From NCBI GenBank assembly GCA_963787645.1, contig CAWBDS010000002.1, positions 744,001 through 808,000 on the forward strand: a stretch of 64,000 bases of DNA, written 5' to 3'. Shown in pieces: positions 44,583 through 52,769 of this stretch. The first letter of the stretch is position 1. Every line of letters starts with the position of its first letter. Source of the DNA: Palsa-504 sp963787645 (GTDB lineage: Bacteria; Actinomycetota; Actinomycetes; Streptosporangiales; Streptosporangiaceae). The notes beneath the pieces are model-generated. The model made no database searches, was not told where the DNA came from, and saw only the letters and a program-made list of their open reading frames with translations. Made by a program: the position numbers and the translations under genes.

Positions 44583-46112
44583 TTAACATTCCAGCCAATG
44601 GAAGATGACCTGCTGTCGGACTGCACGCTGGCCAGCACGTTCCGCTGGGTGGCCGCCCGCCGCGACTAAGGCCCGGCTGGCCAGCACGATCTCATCCGCT
44701 CGCGGCCACGCCCGGTCAGCATCGACCGGCTGGTACGACACCAGCCGGACCGCCTCGCGGACCACGGCACGAATCTCCGGCAGCGACCCGCCGACCGCGC
44801 CCAGCGCCCGCGCCTGGATCAGCGCGTTACCCCAGCAGGCCGCCTCCACCGGCCCGGCCACCACCGGGAGCTGACAGGCGTCCGCGACCAGCTGGCAGAA
44901 CAGCGGGTTGGCCACGCCGCCCCCCACGATGTGCACCGTGCGCACCGGCCGGGCAGTCAGCCGGACCGCGTCGCGGACCGCGTGCCTGATCGCCACGGCC
45001 ATGCTGTCCAGGATGCAGCGCACGATCTCCGCGCGGCCGGACAGCGTCACCCCGGAAACCCGCTGGCACGCCTGGATGATCCGCTGGGTCATCCCGCCGG
45101 GCGGCAAGAACGCCGGATCCTGCACGTCGATGAGTGCCCGCAGCCCCGCCACCTGTCCCGCCGCCCGGGTCAGCGCATCCAGGTCGACCCGTCCCCATTC
45201 CCGGGCGCACTCCTGTAGCAGCCAGAACCCGGTCACGTTGCGCAGGAACCGGGTCGTCCCGTCCACGCCGGCCTCGTTGCTGAACCCGGCCTGGCGAGCC
45301 GGCTCGCTGATCACCGGCGCCCCCAGCTCGACCCCGACCAGCGCCCACGTCCCGGTGCTGACGAACGCGAAGCTGTGGTCGGCGGCCGGCACCGCGGCCA
45401 CCGCGGCGGCCGTGTCGTGCGATGGCCCGATGATCACCTGCGGCGGCCGCGCCGCACCCAGGTCGCGGACGGCGGGCCCGGCCACCTCGCCGGCCGCCCG
45501 TAGCGGGGGAAACATTTGATACGGAACGGCCAACCGGTCAGCGACCCGGTCCGCCCACTTCATAACCCGGGTATCGAGCACTCCCGTGGTCGAGGCGTTG
45601 GTCAGCTCGGTGCCCAGCTGCCCGGACAGCCAGTAGGTCATCAGATCCGGGACGAGCACCACGTGCCGGGCCCGGTCCAGGTCGCGCTCGGCCATCAGCT
45701 GGAACAGCGTGTTGATCGGCTGCGCGGCGATCCCGGTGGCCTGGTACAGGCGCACCGCGTCGACGCCGTTCACGCCTCCGGCGCCGGTGACCGCGGTGAA
45801 CGGCGGCCCGCTCCGCTGGTCCCGGTAGCTGGCCGGGTCGGCGATCAGCTCGCCATCGCCGTCGAGCAGCCCGTAGTCGACGGCCCAGCCGTCCACGGAC
45901 ACCGCGTCGACCCGGCCCGCCATCCGCAACCCCTCCAGGATCCCGGCGAACAGCGCGCGGGCGTCCCAGCGCAGCACGCCGTCCACCAGTCTGGGCTGGT
46001 TGGGGAAGCGGTGCACCTCCCGGAGCGTGAAACCCCGGTCCGTTCGGTATCCAATGACGATCCGGCCGCTGGCGGCACCTAGGTCGACGGCCGCCACCCG
46101 CACCGGGTTCAT
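44583..46112 (-). CDS. rhaB: Rhamnulokinase RhaB
   Basis: A FGGY-family kinase that phosphorylates L-rhamnulose to rhamnulose-1-phosphate. N-terminal ATP/sugar site: AAVDLGAASGRIVIGYRT, and WAVDYGLLDGDGELIADP. Central motifs: VIIGPSHDTAAAVAAVPA and FAFVSTGTWALVGVE. C-terminal nucleotide site: VHIVGGGVANPLFCQLVADA. It has 509 residues, with about 20 residues more than usual at the C terminus. ATG 46112 overlaps the rhaEW stop. Downstream lutA is 18 bases away. Confidence 0.93.
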   Translation of the reverse strand: MNPVRVAAVDLGAASGRIVIGYRTDRGFTLREVHRFPNQPRLVDGVLRWDARALFAGILEGLRMAGRVDAVSVDGWAVDYGLLDGDGELIADPASYRDQRSGPPFTAVTGAGGVNGVDAVRLYQATGIAAQPINTLFQLMAERDLDRARHVVLVPDLMTYWLSGQLGTELTNASTTGVLDTRVMKWADRVADRLAVPYQMFPPLRAAGEVAGPAVRDLGAARPPQVIIGPSHDTAAAVAAVPAADHSFAFVSTGTWALVGVELGAPVISEPARQAGFSNEAGVDGTTRFLRNVTGFWLLQECAREWGRVDLDALTRAAGQVAGLRALIDVQDPAFLPPGGMTQRIIQACQRVSGVTLSGRAEIVRCILDSMAVAIRHAVRDAVRLTARPVRTVHIVGGGVANPLFCQLVADACQLPVVAGPVEAACWGNALIQARALGAVGGSLPEIRAVVREAVRLVSYQPVDADRAWPRADEIVLASRALVAAGGHPAERAGQRAVRQQVIFHWLEC

Positions 46113-48169
46113 CGCAGGAACCCGGCGGCCACCCCCGAGTCGACCGGGATGTGCGTCCCGGTGGTCTGGGCCAGGTCACCGGCGGTCAGGGCCACCACCG
46201 CGGCGGCCACGTGTTCGGGCAGGACCTCTTTCTTCAGCAGCGTGCGCTGGGCGTAGTAGGCGCCCAGGTCCTCCTCGGCCACGCCGTAGACCGCGGCCCG
46301 CTGGGCGCCCCAGCCGCCGGCGAAGATGCCCGAGCCGCGGACCACACCGTCCGGGTTGATGCCGTTGACCCGGATCCCGTCGCTGCCCAGCTCGGCGGCC
46401 AGGAGCCGGACCTGGTGCGCCTGGTCGGCCTTGGCCGCGCCGTAGGCCAGGTTGGCGGGCCCGGCGACCACGCTGTTCTTGCTGCAGATGTACACGATGT
46501 CCCCGCCCACGCCCTGGGCCTTCATGGCCCGGGCCGCCTCGCGGGAGACCAGGAACGACCCGCGGGCCATGACGTCGTGCTGCAGGTCCCAGTCCGCGGT
46601 GGTGGTCTGGAGCAGCGGCTTGGAGATGGACAGGCCCGCGTTGTTCACCACCAGGTCCACCCCGCCGAAGGCCAGTCCGGCCGCGGCCACCGCCGCCGCC
46701 ACCTGCTCCTCGTCGGTCACGTCGGCGGTGAACGGCGCCGCGACGTCGGCGTTGCCCAGTTCCGCGGCCACCGCCGCGGCGCGGTCGGCGTCCCGGTCGG
46801 CCACCACCACGCACGCGCCCTCGGCGGCCAGCCGGTGCGCGATGGCCCGGCCGATCCCCGATCCCGCCCCGGTGACCAGGGCGATCCGGGTGGCCAGCGG
46901 CTTGGGCAGGGGCAGGCGCTGGAGCTTGGCCTCCTCCAGGGCCCAGTACTCGATGCGGAACTTCTCCGCCTCGTCGATGGGGGAGTAGCTGGATACCGCC
47001 TCGGCGCCGCGCATCACGTTGATCGCGTTGACGTAGAACTCCCCGGCCACCCGGGCGGCCTGCTTGGTCGCCCCGTAGCTGAACATGCCGATGCCGGGGA
47101 CCAGCACGATGGCCGGGTCGGCGCCCCGCATCGGCGGCGAGTGCGGCCCGGCGTAGCGGTGGTAGTAGGCGGCGTAGCCGGCCCGGTAGGCCGCGTGCAG
47201 CTCGCGCAGCCGGGCGGTCACCTGGTCCAGCGGCGTGTCCGGCGGCAGGTCCAGCACCATGGGCCGCACCTTGGTGCGCAGGAAGTGGTCCGGGCACGAC
47301 GTGCCGAGCGCGGCCAGCCTGGGGTGCTCGGCCCGGGACACGAAGTCGAGCACCACGTCGGCGTCGGTGTAGTGCCCGACCTGCCGCCGGTCCGCGCAGG
47401 CCAGGCCGCGGAGGACCGGGGCCAGCTGCGCGGCGCGGGCCCGCCGCTCGGCCTCGGGCAGCGGCTCGTAGCCCGCGATGACCGGGCCGAACGGCTCGGC
47501 TCGGCCGCTGGCCGCGATGAACTCCGCCGCGGTCGAGATGATCTCCAGCGAGCGGGCCTCGCACTCCGCGCTGGTCGCGCCCCACGCCGTGATCCCGTGG
47601 CCGCCCAGAATCACGCCGATGGCCTGCGGGTTGGCCTTCGCGATCGCCGCGATGTCCAGGCCGAGCTGGAAACCCGGCCGCCGCCACGGCACCCAGGCCA
47701 CCCGGTCGCCGAAGCACTCCGCGGTCAGCTTCTCCCCGTCCGCCGCGGTGGCCAGCGCGATCCCGGAGTCGGGGTGCAGGTGGTCCACGTGCCGCGCGGT
47801 GACCAGCCCGTGCATCGCGGTGTCGATCGACGGCGCGGCACCGCGCTCTGCTGGTCCCCCAGGGCCCCACCTTCCCAGGCCGTGCAGGCAGAAGTCGAAC
47901 GCCGCCACCATCTCGTCCTCCCGGTCCACGCCCGGATAGACGTTCACCAGCGCGCGCAGCCGGTCCAGCCGCAGTACGGCCAGGCCCGCGGGCCGCAGCG
48001 TGCCCAGGTCGCCGCCCGAGCCCTTGACCCACAGCAGCTCGACGTCCTCGCCGGTCACAGGGTCGACCGCGCTGTCCTTAGCCGAGGTGTTGCCGCCTGC
48101 GTAGTTGGTGTTCCGCGGGTCCGAGCCGAGCCGGTTGGACCGGCCGATCAGCTCATCGACAACGCTCAT
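46109..48169 (-). CDS. rhaEW: Bifunctional rhamnulose-1-phosphate aldolase / L-lactaldehyde dehydrogenase (RhaEW type)
   Basis: A 686-residue fusion. The N-terminal class II aldolase domain (NTNYAGGNTSAKDSAVDPVT, HVDHLHPDSGIALATAA, LGGHGITAWGATSAE) splits rhamnulose-1-phosphate into DHAP and lactaldehyde. From about residue 425 there is a short-chain dehydrogenase: IALVTGAGSGIGRAIAHRL binds NAD, NNAGLS is conserved, and Ser/Tyr/Lys lie in ICSKNSVVAGPANLAYGAAK. It should oxidise L-lactaldehyde to L-lactate. ATG 48169 overlaps the rhaI stop (ATGA). The RhaEW arrangement is known from actinobacterial and Chloroflexi rhamnose operons. Confidence 0.92.
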   Translation of the reverse strand: MSVVDELIGRSNRLGSDPRNTNYAGGNTSAKDSAVDPVTGEDVELLWVKGSGGDLGTLRPAGLAVLRLDRLRALVNVYPGVDREDEMVAAFDFCLHGLGRWGPGGPAERGAAPSIDTAMHGLVTARHVDHLHPDSGIALATAADGEKLTAECFGDRVAWVPWRRPGFQLGLDIAAIAKANPQAIGVILGGHGITAWGATSAECEARSLEIISTAAEFIAASGRAEPFGPVIAGYEPLPEAERRARAAQLAPVLRGLACADRRQVGHYTDADVVLDFVSRAEHPRLAALGTSCPDHFLRTKVRPMVLDLPPDTPLDQVTARLRELHAAYRAGYAAYYHRYAGPHSPPMRGADPAIVLVPGIGMFSYGATKQAARVAGEFYVNAINVMRGAEAVSSYSPIDEAEKFRIEYWALEEAKLQRLPLPKPLATRIALVTGAGSGIGRAIAHRLAAEGACVVVADRDADRAAAVAAELGNADVAAPFTADVTDEEQVAAAVAAAGLAFGGVDLVVNNAGLSISKPLLQTTTADWDLQHDVMARGSFLVSREAARAMKAQGVGGDIVYICSKNSVVAGPANLAYGAAKADQAHQVRLLAAELGSDGIRVNGINPDGVVRGSGIFAGGWGAQRAAVYGVAEEDLGAYYAQRTLLKKEVLPEHVAAAVVALTAGDLAQTTGTHIPVDSGVAAGFLR

Positions 48170-49332
48170 GCGCCCCATCCTGCCTGCTGGCCGCCGGCCC
48201 GTTCCGCCACTATCTTCTCCGCGTACCCGGACCGCTGGTAGGCCGCCACCGGGTCCGGCTCCAGTCCGGTTTCCTGGCGGAGTTCGGCCAGCACGGGTCG
48301 CACGTCAGTGTTGTAGGCGTCCATCAGGGCCGCGTTCGCGCCCAGTACGTCTCCGGCCTGCTGGGCCCCGGCCAGCGCCTGCGCGTCGACCAGCAGCGCC
48401 TTGGCCACCGCTTCCTGGACGTTCATCACCGAGCGGATCTGGGCCGGGATCTTGGGCTCGATGTTGTGGCACTGGTCCAGCATGAACGCCACCCCGGCGG
48501 CCGGGGCCAGCGCGCCGGCCTTGACCACCTCGTGCATGATCCGGAACAGCTGGAAGGGATCGGCGGCGCCGACCATCAGGTCATCGTCGGCGTAAAAGCG
48601 GCTGTTGAAGTCGAACCCGCCCAGCCGGCCCGCCCGCAGCAGCAGGGCCACGATGAACTCGATGTTGGTCCCCGGAGCGTGATGCCCGGTGTCCACCACG
48701 ACCTGGGCCTTCGGGCCCAGGGCCTGGCAGTGCAGCAGCGAGCTGCCCCAGTCGGGCACGTCGGTGGTGTAGAAGGAAGGCTCGAACAGCTTGTACTCCA
48801 GCAGGATCCGCTGGCCTTCGCCGAGCCGGTCGTAGACCGCCCGCAGCGCCTGGGCCAGCCGGTCCTGGCGGGCCGCGATGTCGTCCTGGCCGGGATAGTT
48901 GGTGCCGTCGGCGAACCACAGCTTCAGGTCCCGTGACCCGGTGGCGTCCATGATGTCGACGCACTCGAGCAGGTGCGCCAGCGCCTTCGTGCGGATCCTG
49001 GGGTCGGGGTTGCACACGCTGCCCAGCCGGTAGTCATCGTCCTGGAACACGTTGGCGTTGACCGTGCCGATCCGGATCCCGCGTTCGGCCGCGTAGGCGG
49101 CCAACGCCTGGTAGTCGTCGACCTTGTCCCAGGGGATGTGCACCGCCATGGCGGGCGCCGCGCCGGTGAACCGGTGGACCTGGGCCGCGTCATCGGCCTT
49201 CTCCCACGGCGTGCGGGGCACTCCGGGCTGGCCGAATACCTTGAATCGCGTCCCGGTATTCCCGAACGCCCAGGAGGGCAGCTCGATCTCGTGCTGTCGC
49301 AGGGCGGCCTTGACGGCGGCCAGGTCACGCAT
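48166..49332 (-). CDS. rhaI: L-rhamnose isomerase (RhaI type)
   Basis: A 388-residue TIM-barrel isomerase that converts L-rhamnose to L-rhamnulose. Conserved features include LPSWAFGNTGTRFKVF, the metal-binding Glu in LLEYKLFEPSFYTTDV, VVDTGHHAPGTNIEFI, and GFDFNSRFYADDDLMVGA. It is the RhaI form rather than the E. coli RhaA form. The start is preceded by GGAG ten bases upstream. It lies just after the rhaM remnant and couples by ATGA overlap to rhaEW. Confidence 0.93.
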   Translation of the reverse strand: MRDLAAVKAALRQHEIELPSWAFGNTGTRFKVFGQPGVPRTPWEKADDAAQVHRFTGAAPAMAVHIPWDKVDDYQALAAYAAERGIRIGTVNANVFQDDDYRLGSVCNPDPRIRTKALAHLLECVDIMDATGSRDLKLWFADGTNYPGQDDIAARQDRLAQALRAVYDRLGEGQRILLEYKLFEPSFYTTDVPDWGSSLLHCQALGPKAQVVVDTGHHAPGTNIEFIVALLLRAGRLGGFDFNSRFYADDDLMVGAADPFQLFRIMHEVVKAGALAPAAGVAFMLDQCHNIEPKIPAQIRSVMNVQEAVAKALLVDAQALAGAQQAGDVLGANAALMDAYNTDVRPVLAELRQETGLEPDPVAAYQRSGYAEKIVAERAGGQQAGWGA

Positions 49333-49355
49333 GTGAGTTCATCTCCGTTTTCACG

Positions 49356-49508
49356 TCAATCCAGGTGGAAGATCTCGGCGATCCGCTGGAATCCCTGGTC
49401 AGGCGGCCGGCCGTTCAGCTCGGTGAAGTACGGCGCCATGTCTTGCTGCCACCGCCGGTTGATCTCCGTCTCGGCCATGCGGCGCAGCGCCGCGTCCGCT
49501 TGCCCCCC
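49356..49508 (-). pseudogene. rhaM: 3' remnant of L-rhamnose mutarotase (rhaM)
   Basis: Only the last about 50 residues remain: QADAALRRMAETEINRRWQQ followed by DMAPYFTELNGRPPDQGF and AEIFHLD, which match the C terminus of RhaM, the enzyme that interconverts rhamnose anomers. The N-terminal half is missing; the frame hits a TAG inside the palindromic repeat at 49512-49557, which abuts the break. Its natural stop is 24 bases before the rhaI start. Mutarotation also occurs spontaneously, so loss need not block growth on rhamnose. Confidence 0.75.
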
Positions 49509-49511
49509 GGG

Positions 49512-49557
49512 GATCGTGGACAGCTACCTCTGTTATCCCGGGTAGCTGTCCACGATC
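49512..49557. repeat. Extragenic palindrome, GATCGTGG family (copy 2)
   Basis: GATCGTGGACAGCTACC at 49512-49528 and its perfect complement at 49541-49557, with a 12-base loop. The right end (GGTAGCTGTCCACGATCATC) is identical over 20 bases to the copy at 54795-54814. It lies exactly where the rhaM gene is cut, between the binding-protein gene and rhaI. Transcribed, it would form a strong hairpin inside the operon mRNA. Confidence 0.8.
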
Positions 49558-49570
49558 ATCCCGGCTGGGG

Positions 49571-50644
49571 TCAGAAGTTGAACTGGTTGATGTTGGAGGA
49601 GTTGAAGGTGAAGGGGGGACCGAGCAGCACCGTCTTGTCGGCGCCGACCGTGAAGCTGCCGAGCTTGCCCGCGGTGAACGTCTGGCCCTGGGTGCCGTTG
49701 ATCTTCCCCGACGCGAACTCGACCGCCGCGTACGCGGCCAGGTAGCCGAGGTTGGCCGGGTTCCACAGCTCGAATTCCTTGATCGTCCCGTCGGAGACGT
49801 ACTTCTTCAGGGAGTCAGGAGTGCCGAGCCCGGTCAGCAGGACCTTGCCGCGGTACTTGGCCGTGTCCAGCACCGCGGCCGCGGCGGCGATCCCGACCGT
49901 GGTCGGGGAGATGATGCCCTTCAGGTTCGGGTACTGCTCGAGCAGGCCCTGGGTCACCTGGGTGGCCGTGGTCGGGTCGTCGTTGCCGTACACGGTCGCG
50001 ACCAGCTTCATCTTCGGATACTTGGTCAGCTCCTGTTTCATGTAGCCGATCCAGGCGTTCTGGTTCGTGGCCGAGGCGGCGGCCGACACGATCGCGATGT
50101 CCCCGGTATCGTTCAGCTCCTTGGCCAGCACGTCGACCTCGCTCGTGCCGATCTGCGCGGTCGAGGCCTGGTTGATGAACATGTCCCGGCAGCTGGGCGC
50201 GTCCGAGTCGTAGGTGACGACCGTGATCCCGCGCTTCATCGCGGAGTTCAGCGTCGGGCACAGGGCCGTCGGGTCGGTGGCCGACACGATCAGCACGTTC
50301 GCACCCTTGCTGATCGCCGCCTGGATGGCCGGGATCTGCGAGGCCGGCGTGGCCGCGGTGCCGCTGGTCTCGGTCCCGCTCTCGCCCAGCGTGCTCAGCG
50401 CGGCGATCGCGCCGCCCGTCTTCGCGCTGTCAGCGGTGGTGAAGTAATTGTTCCCGAGGTTCTTCGGGATGATGAACACCTTCAGGCCGGTCTTCAGCGC
50501 GCCGCCCGAACTCGACGCCGGGGCCGAGGACCCCGATGCCGCGGTCGAGGACGACGAGCTCGAACCCGAAGACGAACACGCCGCGAGCAGCACCGACACC
50601 ATGACCAGACTGCTGGTCAGCCAGGCCGTCTGTCTCAGTTTCAT
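49571..50644 (-). CDS. rhaS: Rhamnose ABC transporter substrate-binding lipoprotein
   Basis: A 357-residue sugar-binding protein of the ribose/rhamnose (Peripla_BP_4) type. The signal peptide ends in LLAAC with Cys23 as lipidation site, followed by a Ser/Ala/Gly tether. The binding domain starts LKVFIIPKNLGNNYFTTADS and contains NVLIVSATDPTALCPTLNSA, ITVVTYDSDAPSCRDMF and ISPTTVGIAAAAAVL, as in rhamnose-specific relatives. ATG follows GAAAGGATT. It is the fourth gene of the transporter set. Confidence 0.9.
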   Translation of the reverse strand: MKLRQTAWLTSSLVMVSVLLAACSSSGSSSSSSTAASGSSAPASSSGGALKTGLKVFIIPKNLGNNYFTTADSAKTGGAIAALSTLGESGTETSGTAATPASQIPAIQAAISKGANVLIVSATDPTALCPTLNSAMKRGITVVTYDSDAPSCRDMFINQASTAQIGTSEVDVLAKELNDTGDIAIVSAAASATNQNAWIGYMKQELTKYPKMKLVATVYGNDDPTTATQVTQGLLEQYPNLKGIISPTTVGIAAAAAVLDTAKYRGKVLLTGLGTPDSLKKYVSDGTIKEFELWNPANLGYLAAYAAVEFASGKINGTQGQTFTAGKLGSFTVGADKTVLLGPPFTFNSSNINQFNF

Positions 50645-50707
50645 TTCTGAATCCTTTCAATGCGGTCGATGAGAGAACCAGCGAGTGCGGCGCGGCGCCG
50701 GAGCCGG

Positions 50708-51727
50708 TCAGGCCCGGGTGCGCGCGGGTATCCACTTCCTGAGCCGGCCGGACAGGGTTGCCGCGTTCCGGCCGAAGACGGACAACAGCAGCAGCGCGCC
50801 GGTGACGATCCCGGCCGCTTCTTGGTTGAAGTTGGTGAGCAGCAGCGCGTTCTGCAATCCGGCGAAGGCGAGCACGGCCAGCACCACGCCCACGATCGAG
50901 CCCTTGCCGCCGAAGATCGACACCCCGGCGAGCAGGACGATCGCTACCACGTCGAGTTCCAGGCCCAGCCCGTTGTTCTGCACGGAGGTGTTGAGCCGGA
51001 ACGTCCACAGCACGCCGGCCAGGGCGCAGACCAGGCCGGACACCATGAACAGGATGGTCTTGATCCGCTTGACCCGGATGCCGGCAAACCGGGCCGCCTC
51101 CGCGCTGGCGCCCATAGCAAACAGGGACCGGCCGAACGGCGTGGCGTGCAGCACCACGCCGAAGATCACCGCCAGCACGATGAACAGGGCGCTGGAGTAG
51201 GTCAGGGCGTTCCCGGTGAACGGCACCGCGTTGACGCCCAGGTTGGTATAGGTGGTCGGGAAGTTGGCCACCGTGGTCGGGCCGAGCAAGATGGTCGCGA
51301 TCCCGCGGTACAGCGCCAGCGTGCCGATGGTGACCGCCAGCGAGGGCAGTCCGAGCCGGGTGACGAGCAGCCCGTTGAACGCCCCCGCGGCCAGGCCCAC
51401 CACCGCGATCAGCAAGAAGATGCCGATCATCGGCCAGTGCTTGTTCCACAGCACGCCGAGCAGGGCGCTAGACATGCCGAGCGTGGACGCCACCGACAAG
51501 TCGATTTCCCCGCTGATGATGATCAGCGTCATCGGCAACGTCATGATCGCGATCTCGCCGTTGGACAGGCCCAGGTTGAACAGATTGTTGCTGGTCAGGA
51601 ACTGGGGCGAGACCGACGCGCCGACGATGCCGACGATCACCACCACCAAGGCCAGGCCCGTCTCCCAGCGCAGGGCCGGCCGCAGCCGGTCGATCATGGC
51701 GCCGCTATCCGCGCGTAGCTCATGCAC
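50708..51727 (-). CDS. rhaQ: Rhamnose ABC transporter permease
   Basis: A 339-residue inner-membrane permease of the ribose/xylose/rhamnose family, with about nine helices. The cytoplasmic contact loop is GASAEAARFAGIRVKRIKTI, the usual EAA-like segment; AGVSIFGGKGSIVGVVLAV and GEIDLSVASTLGMSSALLGV are family signatures. GTG 51727 is chosen because AGGAGG lies five bases upstream; it overlaps the previous permease gene by eight bases. Assignment of P versus Q is by gene order only. Confidence 0.88.
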   Translation of the reverse strand: MHELRADSGAMIDRLRPALRWETGLALVVVIVGIVGASVSPQFLTSNNLFNLGLSNGEIAIMTLPMTLIIISGEIDLSVASTLGMSSALLGVLWNKHWPMIGIFLLIAVVGLAAGAFNGLLVTRLGLPSLAVTIGTLALYRGIATILLGPTTVANFPTTYTNLGVNAVPFTGNALTYSSALFIVLAVIFGVVLHATPFGRSLFAMGASAEAARFAGIRVKRIKTILFMVSGLVCALAGVLWTFRLNTSVQNNGLGLELDVVAIVLLAGVSIFGGKGSIVGVVLAVLAFAGLQNALLLTNFNQEAAGIVTGALLLLSVFGRNAATLSGRLRKWIPARTRA

Positions 51728-52769
51728 CGCTGCCTCCTCTGAGCCGCAGAGCGACGGCCAGCCGGACCGCGATGAACCGGTCCACGGTGATGGCCACGAT
51801 GAGCAGGAAACCCCAGATGGCCTGGTCCCAGAACGGCGAGATGCCCAGCACGTAGAGCGCGGAGCTGATCGTGTTGAGCAGCAGCGCGCCCAGCGCCGCG
51901 CCTACCGCGCTGCCGCTGCCGCCGAAGATGGCGACCCCGCCGACCACCACGGCCGAGACCACCTGGAGCTCGTAGCCGGTCCCGGCGGTGGAGTCGATGG
52001 TGCCGTACTGCGCGGCCCACAGCACGCCGGCCACGCCGGCGATCGCCCCGCTCACCGTGAACGCCACGAACACGCGCCGGCCCACCGGGATCCCGGCCAG
52101 CCGCGCCGCGTCCGGGTTCGACCCGATAGCGTACAGCTCCCGGCCGGACCGGAATGACCGCAGGTAGTAGGCGCCGATCCCGATCACCACCGCGATGGCG
52201 ATGGCCAGGTCGGGGATGCCGATCACGGTGGCCCTCGGGATGTTCAGGAACGCGCCGGGCAGCGAGCTGGCCACCACTTCCTTGCCGCCCACGATCAAGA
52301 TGTCGACGCCGCGGAAGATGTACAAGGTAGCCAGGGTCACGACCAGGCTCGGCACTCGCCCGGCCGACACCATGATCCCGTTCAGCAGCCCGCAGGCCAG
52401 GCCGATGCCCAGGCCGACCAGGAACACCAGCACGATGGAGATGCCGCGGTGCTGGCCGAACAGGTTGGCCGACAGGTAGGCGGACAACCCGAGCACGGAG
52501 CCGACCGACAGGTCGTAGTTGCGGCTGATCACGACCATCGTCTCGCCCAGCGCGAGCAGGGCGAACACCGTGGTGTTGACCAGGATGAACTGGATGTTCG
52601 CGGTGTTGAGGAACCGGTGCTGGACCGACGCGGTGACGGCCACGAACACGACCAGGACCACGATGATGCCCGATTCCCTGATCCGGAAGGCGCGTTCGGT
52701 CAGCCGGCGCGCGCCGGTGCCAGCCGCGGCCGGCGGCCGCTCGCTCCGGGATACCGTCGTGGTGTTCAT
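51720..52769 (-). CDS. rhaP: Rhamnose ABC transporter permease
   Basis: A 349-residue permease homologous to the next gene. Features are NYDLSVGSVLGLSAYLSANL, the coupling loop AIGSNPDAARLAGIPVGRRV, and GGVAIFGGSGSAVGAALGAL. The Ala/Arg-rich N terminus precedes the first helix. The ATG overlaps the ATPase stop (ATGA). The two permeases probably form a heterodimeric channel for rhamnose. Confidence 0.88.
   Translation of the reverse strand: MNTTTVSRSERPPAAAGTGARRLTERAFRIRESGIIVVLVVFVAVTASVQHRFLNTANIQFILVNTTVFALLALGETMVVISRNYDLSVGSVLGLSAYLSANLFGQHRGISIVLVFLVGLGIGLACGLLNGIMVSAGRVPSLVVTLATLYIFRGVDILIVGGKEVVASSLPGAFLNIPRATVIGIPDLAIAIAVVIGIGAYYLRSFRSGRELYAIGSNPDAARLAGIPVGRRVFVAFTVSGAIAGVAGVLWAAQYGTIDSTAGTGYELQVVSAVVVGGVAIFGGSGSAVGAALGALLLNTISSALYVLGISPFWDQAIWGFLLIVAITVDRFIAVRLAVALRLRGGSGA

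Noticed and set aside
46151..48241. 696-residue open frame on the plus strand
   Set aside because: Antisense shadow of rhaEW; no start context or protein motif.
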